A stretch of 5,727 nucleotides of DNA from Bacillota bacterium. Its GTDB lineage: Bacteria; Bacillota; Clostridia; Lachnospirales; Lachnospiraceae. The notes beneath the pieces are model-generated. The model ran no database searches. It was not told the origin of the DNA and saw only the letters and a program-made list of their open reading frames with translations. Location of the stretch: NCBI GenBank assembly GCA_023387655.1, contig JAEWHR010000164.1:1-5727 (forward strand). The letters run 5' to 3'. Below, piece after piece: positions 1 to 5,048 of the stretch. A program made the position numbers and the translations under genes. How positions within the stretch are numbered: the stretch's first letter is position 1; each line of letters begins with the position of its first letter.

Positions 1-1016
1 TTCTCTGCATCGCGGTACATGGAACGAAATTTATAGATACGAAACCGTCGTCCGTTTTTTCCGACTCTCACTTGGGAAAACACAACAGGACCAGGGGATT
101 CTATTAATATCGCTGGGGCAATTACTAGGGTGAGTAATATAGTGAATACACACCCTATCAATCCTCCAACTATATCAATCGCTCTCTTTACTGCCAAAGC
201 ACTATAATCAAATACTTTGGTTGAGAAGGTTAGAACATGAAATCCTGAGAAGTTCCTAATCGTCTTTTCCTTTAACTTTAGATTAAAAGTATTAATACTT
301 AGTTCCACTGTAGTTCCCATATCTTGCAGTTCATTGATCATATGTTCCAGATCCGCACCTTCAAAGCTTGGTAAACTAATGAACACTTCATCAACTTCTG
401 CCTTTGTAATAACATCATACATCGTCTTCTTATCTGCGATGACTTTGATGCCATCTACTCTTAGACCTACCATATTGGTATCCAATAATACAATACCAGT
501 AAATTGAACATTCCATGGCTGCTCGCTATGTAACCGTTTTACTGTAGCAGCAGCATAATTGGCAGTTGTTACAATTATTATCTTATTTCTTAGCTCCTGC
601 TTATTATATAAAGCAATAAGAAATACTTTGTAATATAAGCGTATAATATAAGAAATAAAGATAAATGCAACAAAAAATATCATAAAAAATGCTCTGGAAT
701 ATATGGTGCTTTTTTTAATCAAGAAGAGTAGTGCAAGAATAGTGAGAGAATACACACTAATGTTCTGAAATACACTAATAAACTCTTCATAAAAGCCACG
801 TTTAAAAAAATCTTTAGTTTTTTTGGTAATATATAAGTAATATAAGATATACAGAAGACAGCTACCTATGTATGCTATTCCGTATACATTCCAAAATAAA
901 TAATTTGCTACCCAACCGTAACGGATAATGAAGGAAACAAAGAATGCAATTGTTAAAGCAATTAAATCAAGGAGTAATAATTTTAGTTCATCTAAACTCT
1001 TACTCTTTTGACTCAT
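1..1016 (-). CDS. Polyprenyl glycosylphosphotransferase (WbaP/CpsE type), initiating enzyme of exopolysaccharide synthesis; 3' end cut by window edge
   Basis: The frame is open from ATG at 1016 to the left edge, giving 338 residues without a stop. Seen in the translation: four hydrophobic segments (about 13-31, 43-63, 85-100, 107-130), a YSRAFF stretch (106-111) like the conserved SR motif of this family, a cytoplasmic alpha/beta region starting at KIIIV (145-149), then KRAIDI (277-282), a hydrophobic helix (283-305), ESPGPVVFSQ (306-315) and YKFRSM (328-333). The last motifs mark the bacterial sugar transferase domain, which transfers a sugar-1-phosphate from a nucleotide sugar to undecaprenyl phosphate at the membrane. 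Roughly the last 130 residues expected for the family, including most of the catalytic domain, lie outside the window, so the sugar cannot be guessed. The ATG overlaps the upstream stop by 4 nt (ATGA), with a weak GGTGA upstream, suggesting coupled translation. The Rossmann-like region lacks the usual glycine motif (VTTANYAA instead). Confidence 0.93.
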   Translation of the reverse strand, partial: MSQKSKSLDELKLLLLDLIALTIAFFVSFIIRYGWVANYLFWNVYGIAYIGSCLLYILYYLYITKKTKDFFKRGFYEEFISVFQNISVYSLTILALLFLIKKSTIYSRAFFMIFFVAFIFISYIIRLYYKVFLIALYNKQELRNKIIIVTTANYAAATVKRLHSEQPWNVQFTGIVLLDTNMVGLRVDGIKVIADKKTMYDVITKAEVDEVFISLPSFEGADLEHMINELQDMGTTVELSINTFNLKLKEKTIRNFSGFHVLTFSTKVFDYSALAVKRAIDIVGGLIGCVFTILLTLVIAPAILIESPGPVVFSQVRVGKNGRRFRIYKFRSMYRDAE

Positions 1017-1378
1017 AATAATTCACCGCTGATTTGTCCATTCTGTTCCTTCTTTAACTCACTCCCAGTATCTTGTTTCATGAAGATATAGTTTTTTCTT
1101 GCGATAAGCTTACACAAAACAAAGCTGATCACCAGGACTATAAAAATACCTAGTGCAAATTCGATCTGTAAGGAAGCATTCAACTCTTGCAGTTCATTTT
1201 GTGTAATATCTTCTGTTTTTTTCACTACTGTTATGGTTGGTATTGATTGTTCTTCATCTATAGTAACACTTGAATTGATCACAATCTTTTCTTTCGGTGC
1301 AGATAATCCTATGTAGCAGATAAGCACTAATATCAGAGTAATTAGGCTTATTACTAGCGTTCTTTTTTTATCCAACAC
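1013..1378 (-). CDS. Small two-TM membrane protein of unknown function in the exopolysaccharide operon
   Basis: This 121-residue protein is not one I recognise. It has a positively charged N-terminus (DKKR), a first TM segment at about 8-25, an outside loop of about 45 residues rich in T, I, V and E/Q, a second TM at about 74-92, and a charged C-terminal tail of about 29 residues that should be cytoplasmic. A cleaved signal peptide is unlikely because proline directly follows LSA at 26-28. The start is GTG, chosen because a strong AGGGGG site sits 4 nt upstream and the only nearby upstream ATG (at 1396) runs into a stop after three codons. It lies 28 nt after the tyrosine kinase gene and overlaps the glycosylphosphotransferase start by 4 nt, so a role next to the export or initiation machinery is inferred from context only. 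Its hairpin layout resembles a miniature Wzz protein, but I see no Wzz motif in it. Confidence 0.8.
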   Translation of the reverse strand: MLDKKRTLVISLITLILVLICYIGLSAPKEKIVINSSVTIDEEQSIPTITVVKKTEDITQNELQELNASLQIEFALGIFIVLVISFVLCKLIARKNYIFMKQDTGSELKKEQNGQISGELL

Positions 1379-1382
1379 GATT

Positions 1383-1388
1383 CCCCCT
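1383..1388 (-). promoter_or_regulatory. Ribosome binding site deciding the GTG start at 1378
   Basis: AGGGGG on the minus strand, 4 nt before GTG. It supports the non-ATG start of the small membrane protein and lies in the largest gap of the window (1379-1406, 28 nt). Confidence 0.7.
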
Positions 1389-1406
1389 AAACATTCATAA
1401 CCCTAT

Positions 1407-2114
1407 TTATTTTTTATCTTGTGCATATGTTCCATAATATTTACCATAATAACTTCCGTAATAACGCCCATAATATCCTTTTTTGTCCATTGGTACTTTA
1501 TTAAGCACAGCACCAAGTATTGGACAATTGGTTTTCTCAAGCTGCATCTTAACGTCTTGTGCAAATCGATAACTTACCATATTGCTGGAGATTACTAACA
1601 CCGCGCCATCACAATAAGGTGCAATTACCGCGCTATCTATAACGGATCCAAGTGGTGGAGTATCTATAATGACATAGTCATAACTCTCTTTTAAATGATC
1701 TATCATCTGCTTAAATCTCTCATGTCCTAATAATTCAGACGGATTTGGTGGAACCTTACCAGCAAAGATGATACTCATATTCTCGATATTCGTATCGTAA
1801 ATCACTTCTTCTAATTTCTTCTGACCAGAAAGATAATAGGATAATCCCTCGATCTGAGTGTTTACTCTACGCTGACCAATAATAACTGATTTTCTTAAGT
1901 CTGCATCGATTAATATCACTTTTTTCCCATTCTCGGCAAATGATTTTGCTAAGTGAAAGGAAACGCTACTTTTTCCCTCATTGGGTATACAGCTAGTGAA
2001 CAGAATCACCTTAACTTCACTACCACAAAATTGTAGATTAGTTCGTAATGTTTTATAAGATTCGTTAGAACGATAATCTAAATCTTCTATTTTCTCAAAG
2101 GTTATTTTATTCAT
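1407..2114 (-). CDS. cpsD: Bacterial tyrosine kinase (BY-kinase), CpsD/CapB/YwqD type, polysaccharide export regulator
   Basis: A cytoplasmic autokinase of 235 residues, the usual length for the Gram-positive split form that needs a separate membrane adaptor. Seen: the ESYKTLRTNLQF signature (18-29), Walker A at 41-50 with PNEGKSS (K48), Walker A' VILIDAD (66-72), KVPPNPSELL (120-129), Walker B YVIIDTPP (147-154, D151), and a tyrosine-rich C-terminus with nine tyrosines (214, 215, 218, 219, 222, 223, 226, 227, 230). In this family ATP is used to phosphorylate the tail tyrosines between subunits, and phosphorylation cycles control polymer length and export. The residue before EGKS is N where many members have G. 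The adaptor gene lies 6 nt upstream and the phosphatase just before that, as expected for a CpsBCD unit. An in-frame stop 9 nt upstream of ATG 2114 excludes a longer start. The symbol follows the family name; ywqD and capB are equivalents. Confidence 0.96.
   Translation of the reverse strand: MNKITFEKIEDLDYRSNESYKTLRTNLQFCGSEVKVILFTSCIPNEGKSSVSFHLAKSFAENGKKVILIDADLRKSVIIGQRRVNTQIEGLSYYLSGQKKLEEVIYDTNIENMSIIFAGKVPPNPSELLGHERFKQMIDHLKESYDYVIIDTPPLGSVIDSAVIAPYCDGAVLVISSNMVSYRFAQDVKMQLEKTNCPILGAVLNKVPMDKKGYYGRYYGSYYGKYYGTYAQDKK
1432..1479 (-). repeat. Four 12-nt tandem units encoding the tyrosine tail of the kinase
   Basis: On the plus strand four units run ccataatattta, ccataataactt, ccgtaataacgc, ccataatatcct. 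Read on the coding strand they give x-Y-Y-G repeats with variable residue R, S, K, T between them. The units differ at several third-codon positions, so this is an older or selected repeat rather than a fresh slippage product. One unit is one four-residue step, so gain or loss of a unit would keep the frame and change the number of phospho-acceptor tyrosines by two. Confidence 0.85.
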
Positions 2115-2120
2115 ATCGTA

Positions 2121-2840
2121 TTAAACGCCTCCATTTTTATCTTCTTTCCCTTGCTGCTGTAATGGTATCAGTCCAATGACACTAATACCAAGATGCTTTT
2201 CAATGTCTCCTGCCGTCTCAATACGATCATTCATTAGATGAAGTATTATGATAATAGCAATACTTATAACTGCTCCCAAAAATCCGAAGATTATCGTGTT
2301 TTTTAGAGTATTAGGACTCGTTTGAGTCGTGGCGATATGCCCTTCTTCTACAATACTTGGCTCCTTAATATCCATAATCACAGCTATTCTGGCTGCAGAT
2401 ACTTTCGCTACTTCATCTACTATTTGTTTTGCTAGATAAGCATCCGGATATTCTACTGTGATATCTAAGATTCTGGTATCATTAGGATTTGTAAGGGTCA
2501 TAATATCTAGTAATTCTTCATGCTTCATTTGTAACCCAAGATTTTTTATTACTTGCTCTGTAACAGGTCTACTCTTTACCAAAACCATATAGTCCTTCGT
2601 TAACTGAGTTCCCAATTGCAAATCACTCAAGGATAGAGAACTTAATGATTGAGACTTATTCACAATATATAGTTTCGTACTGGAAGTATACATTGGAGTA
2701 AGAACAAACTTACTCACTACCCCTGCTGATATTGCGAATAGTAAACCGCTTAGAATTACGATCCATAATTTCTTTCTTAGCAGATTAAATATGTCGCGAA
2801 GATCAATTTCAATTTCATCATCTCTATCGTTCGTATTCAT
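2121..2840 (-). CDS. cpsC: Wzz/CpsC-type chain-length determinant and tyrosine-kinase adaptor
   Basis: A membrane protein of 239 residues with the layout of the polysaccharide co-polymerase family: an acidic cytoplasmic start containing IDLRDIFNLLRKKLW (12-26), TM1 at about 26-47, the post-TM signature PMYTSSTKLYI (49-59), an outside domain of about 130 residues, a single proline before TM2 (P176; Wzz proteins often have several), TM2 at about 182-202, and a cytoplasmic tail of about 37 residues. In Gram-positive systems that tail contacts and activates the CpsD kinase, and the pair sets polymer length or attachment. The partner kinase is the next gene. The start is ATG 2840, with AGGAG 6 nt upstream. 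The gene begins 9 nt after the phosphatase stop. Its last codons (GGA GGC GTT) also carry the Shine-Dalgarno site for the kinase. Equivalent names are capA, ywqC or yveK. Confidence 0.94.
   Translation of the reverse strand: MNTNDRDDEIEIDLRDIFNLLRKKLWIVILSGLLFAISAGVVSKFVLTPMYTSSTKLYIVNKSQSLSSLSLSDLQLGTQLTKDYMVLVKSRPVTEQVIKNLGLQMKHEELLDIMTLTNPNDTRILDITVEYPDAYLAKQIVDEVAKVSAARIAVIMDIKEPSIVEEGHIATTQTSPNTLKNTIIFGFLGAVISIAIIIILHLMNDRIETAGDIEKHLGISVIGLIPLQQQGKEDKNGGV
2128..2132 (-). promoter_or_regulatory. Ribosome binding site for the kinase, embedded in the end of the adaptor gene
   Basis: GGAGG on the minus strand lies inside the last codons of the adaptor gene and 13 nt from the kinase ATG, longer than the usual 5-9 nt. 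The in-frame stop between them excludes an earlier start. Ribosomes ending the adaptor would cover this site, which fits matched production of the two partners. Confidence 0.55.
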
Positions 2841-2846
2841 AACACA

Positions 2847-2851
2847 CTCCT
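2847..2851 (-). promoter_or_regulatory. Ribosome binding site for the adaptor gene
   Basis: AGGAG on the minus strand, 6 nt before ATG 2840. It overlaps the TAG stop of the phosphatase gene, so termination and reinitiation may be linked. Confidence 0.65.
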
Positions 2852-3575
2852 AAATCAGTTTATTTTCTAGAAGCTTCTTTGGATTTTCATAAAATATCTT
2901 TTGAAGCTGAGCATCTGTTAACCACCTTTTACATCTATTCACTCCATCTGCTAACCGAGGTGATCTTTCTTTGGTATTATGACAATCACTGGCGATAAAA
3001 TGGATTTCATCTAGTTTTAGTAGTTTCTTTATAAATCTAAGTTCTGACGAGAACATACTTCCGGATAAACTAGAAGCATTTACTTGAATATAACACCCAA
3101 GGGATATGAGTTCTCCAATACGTTTTATATCTCTTATTAAACAATGATATCGTTCTACATGTGCTAAGATAGGAATGTAACCATTTAACAAAAGATCACG
3201 CAATCCGTTATATAAATTACGGTATCCTTCAGCAGGCGAGCATTCAATAAGCACATACCGGGTCTTCGCTAAAGTAAGCGCCTTCCCACTTAGTAAGGAG
3301 TCAAGCGTACCACTATTAAGATATATTTCATTCCCTAAAAATAAATTCATGTTAAATTTGGCAAACTCACTCTTAACGCTTTCATAAACACTATCTAACT
3401 CTAAAAGATCATATGCTTCACCTGGTATATGATGTGGGGTTGCTATCATATTACAAATTCCGTTTTCTTTGGCTATCTCTATCATCCTAAGAGTCATCGT
3501 AATATTTACCGCTCCATCATCAATTCCTGGGAGAATGTGCGTGTGTATATCTGTATATTGTTCTATCTTCATCAC
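2850..3575 (-). CDS. cpsB: Tyrosine-protein phosphatase, PHP superfamily, CpsB/CapC/YwqE type
   Basis: A metal-dependent phosphatase (usually manganese in this family) that removes phosphate from the kinase's tyrosine tail. Seen: DIHTHILPGIDDGA (9-22) with the metal-binding H11-x-H13, ATPHH (45-49), GNEIYL (81-86) with E83, ILAHVERY (136-143) with H139, NASSLSG (166-172) and IASDCHN (194-200) with D197 and H199. All expected metal ligands are present. Its 241 residues are close to the family's roughly 250. No signal peptide or TM segment is seen, so it is cytoplasmic. The start is ambiguous: GTG 3575 overlaps the upstream stop by 4 nt, while ATG 3572, the next codon, overlaps it by 1 nt (TGATG). 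AGGGAG (3575-3580) is unusually close to both, so coupling to the upstream gene probably matters more than the site itself. The product differs by only one residue. Confidence 0.96.
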   Translation of the reverse strand: MMKIEQYTDIHTHILPGIDDGAVNITMTLRMIEIAKENGICNMIATPHHIPGEAYDLLELDSVYESVKSEFAKFNMNLFLGNEIYLNSGTLDSLLSGKALTLAKTRYVLIECSPAEGYRNLYNGLRDLLLNGYIPILAHVERYHCLIRDIKRIGELISLGCYIQVNASSLSGSMFSSELRFIKKLLKLDEIHFIASDCHNTKERSPRLADGVNRCKRWLTDAQLQKIFYENPKKLLENKLI

Positions 3576-4414
3576 TCCCTAATCTTAGACCTTTTTATCG
3601 AATAGCCAATAAAGCTTAATATAACAAAAACAATTCCGGAGATTGCTACTCCAAACAGATATATATTTTGTACGTTCTTTAAGTATTGTAGTGCGAATTG
3701 ACTATAGAATTTTGTCGATAAATGTATATTATTAAGATATATACATTTATCAAATATGATGTATATTACTACATTGATAAAAAAAACTGATATGAAAGAA
3801 TAGGATAAGTACCGTATTGATTTATGTTTGTGTCCATACATCTGAAATAAAGCAATTGCAAATACCAGCATTCCAATAATAGTAAAAGGAATTATCCATC
3901 GAAGTAATGTTTTAAAAGTATTTTTCAATTCTCCTAATTCTTTAAATAACTGTGACTGAATCCATCCCTCATATTCTATAGTTACAGTTTCTGTTACCTT
4001 ATCAATGGTTTTTGCTAAACTATCACTTATCGCAATCCCCTGTTGTTCAAAATAAGTTACAAAGGATTGTTTGAGATTGCTATTTAATTCATCATAAGAA
4101 TAAGAATCAACACTTCCAGAAATAGCATTAATTACATAATCTCGTTGATCGATGTAATAACGATTTAAAGTTATAACATTGGTTATAGTAGAGAGTGGTA
4201 TTTGGGTATCTTTATTCTGATCCTCTACTCTATGTATCAGCTCTTGATATCCCTGTTCATACCAATCCGATGCTTCCATAACTTTTAGTATGTTTTGTTG
4301 TCGGAAAACAGCCACATAAGTTAATGTCGTTGTTAATAATATTGTCGCAAACAGAGTAATTAAGATTGAGCATATTATACTAAGAAGAGTTCTATGCTTA
4401 CTTTGCTTCATCAT
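3572..4414 (-). CDS. Four-TM membrane protein with a large outside domain, unknown function
   Basis: I do not recognise this 280-residue protein. Seen: a basic N-terminus (KQSKHR), TM1 at about 10-36, a hydrophilic region of about 130 residues (37-169) with predicted helices and few cysteines, then TM2 (171-191), a short basic loop GHKHKSIR (194-201), TM3 (203-221), a roughly 29-residue outside loop (222-250), TM4 (251-271) and a basic C-terminus (KRSKIRE). By the positive-inside rule both ends and the TM2-TM3 loop are cytoplasmic, and the large domain is outside. No catalytic motif is visible. It starts inside the sortase gene (17-nt overlap) with the best Shine-Dalgarno site of the window and overlaps the phosphatase start. 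A role with the sortase or in polymer export is inferred from position only. The outside loop between TM3 and TM4 is encoded by a perfect inverted repeat. Confidence 0.85.
   Translation of the reverse strand: MMKQSKHRTLLSIICSILITLFATILLTTTLTYVAVFRQQNILKVMEASDWYEQGYQELIHRVEDQNKDTQIPLSTITNVITLNRYYIDQRDYVINAISGSVDSYSYDELNSNLKQSFVTYFEQQGIAISDSLAKTIDKVTETVTIEYEGWIQSQLFKELGELKNTFKTLLRWIIPFTIIGMLVFAIALFQMYGHKHKSIRYLSYSFISVFFINVVIYIIFDKCIYLNNIHLSTKFYSQFALQYLKNVQNIYLFGVAISGIVFVILSFIGYSIKRSKIRE
3717..3751. repeat. 13-bp perfect inverted repeat with 9-nt loop inside the membrane protein gene
   Basis: The arm gataaatgtatat at 3717-3729 is exactly complementary to 3739-3751, with tattaagat between. It encodes residues 222-233 of the membrane protein, at the start of the TM3-TM4 outside loop. 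A second copy of atgtatatta (first at 3722-3731) lies at 3759-3768, and its first 8 bases can pair with 3739-3746, so two mutually exclusive hairpins are possible. No U-run follows on the transcript side, so it is not an intrinsic terminator. Confidence 0.75.
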
Positions 4415-5048
4415 GAACTACCTCCTTATCTATAGTACAAAACACCAAATACCGTTCACGGCCTTTTGATTCGACATTACCAAACGGATAACATGTGTAT
4501 AATATAACGCCCTGATAATCTTGACATGCTTTTGTTGCATCTTCTACAGACAAGATGGTTATATCAGCAACTTTATATTGATAAGCTCCGTATTCCGTCT
4601 TAATTATTATCAAATTGTCTTTTTTTAGCATGTCCAGTTTCTTAAAATAGGTCATATCATGACCTCCGATTAGAATAGTTCCATCCATTCCTGGTACTAC
4701 TCCATTCGTATACTGGCCCGCTCCAAGTTTTAATATCTCATTATCGTCCCCATAGTATAATGGAATGTTAATGTCGTAATTCTTAAACTCGATAGTCGCA
4801 TATTGCTCACCATATTGTGGAACAGTAACATCGCCATGATTGCTTTCCACCTGATTTATGTACTCTATCTTGTTTAATTTTTCGAAATTATCTTTATACC
4901 CTTGGTCCCCTTGAATCAACGCACTCCAAAGCATGTCTGCTGACATATCGATAAAACTTTTGCATGAAATATACAGGATTGCGGTGCTGAGTAAGAATAC
5001 TAGGACTGGTTGGAAGATACGAGATAGTGCTGTTTTTTTATGATTCAT
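4398..5048 (-). CDS. Sortase, probably class D
   Basis: A membrane-anchored cysteine transpeptidase that cuts a C-terminal sorting signal and joins the protein to the cell wall or another acceptor. Seen in the 216 residues: one N-terminal TM (about 11-29) preceded by basic residues, a linker, then the sortase beta-barrel with TILIGGHDMTYFKKL (124-138; catalytic H130), ILYTCYPFG (182-190; catalytic C186 in the TC motif) and RERYLVF (197-203; catalytic arginine most likely R199). The TCYPF and RYLV spacing fits class D better than classes A to C, but class assignment by eye is tentative. No extra cap or long N-terminal extension is present. The start overlaps the upstream gene by 11 nt and has no clear Shine-Dalgarno site, which suggests translation by coupling. 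The upstream protein ends in a sorting-signal-like tail and is the obvious candidate substrate. Confidence 0.95.
   Translation of the reverse strand: MNHKKTALSRIFQPVLVFLLSTAILYISCKSFIDMSADMLWSALIQGDQGYKDNFEKLNKIEYINQVESNHGDVTVPQYGEQYATIEFKNYDINIPLYYGDDNEILKLGAGQYTNGVVPGMDGTILIGGHDMTYFKKLDMLKKDNLIIIKTEYGAYQYKVADITILSVEDATKACQDYQGVILYTCYPFGNVESKGRERYLVFCTIDKEVVHDEAK
4421..4427 (-). promoter_or_regulatory. Strong ribosome binding site for the four-TM protein, inside the sortase gene
   Basis: AAGGAGG on the minus strand, 6 nt before ATG 4414, is close to the ideal anti-16S complement. It lies in the last codons of the sortase (encoding KEV) and fixes the start despite the 17-nt overlap. Confidence 0.75.

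Noticed and set aside
1379..1406. Promoter or terminator in the 28-nt gap between the kinase and the small membrane protein
   Set aside because: Too short for a promoter, no stem followed by a U-run, and it is mostly taken up by the ribosome binding site.
2866..2878. Adjoining XbaI- and HindIII-like sites with a 10-bp palindrome, resembling a cloning linker
   Set aside because: The bases encode the C-terminus of the phosphatase in frame (KKLLEN), so chance is the simpler explanation.
3717..3751. Intrinsic terminator
   Set aside because: The stem is AT-rich, lies inside a gene and has no U-run on the downstream transcript side.
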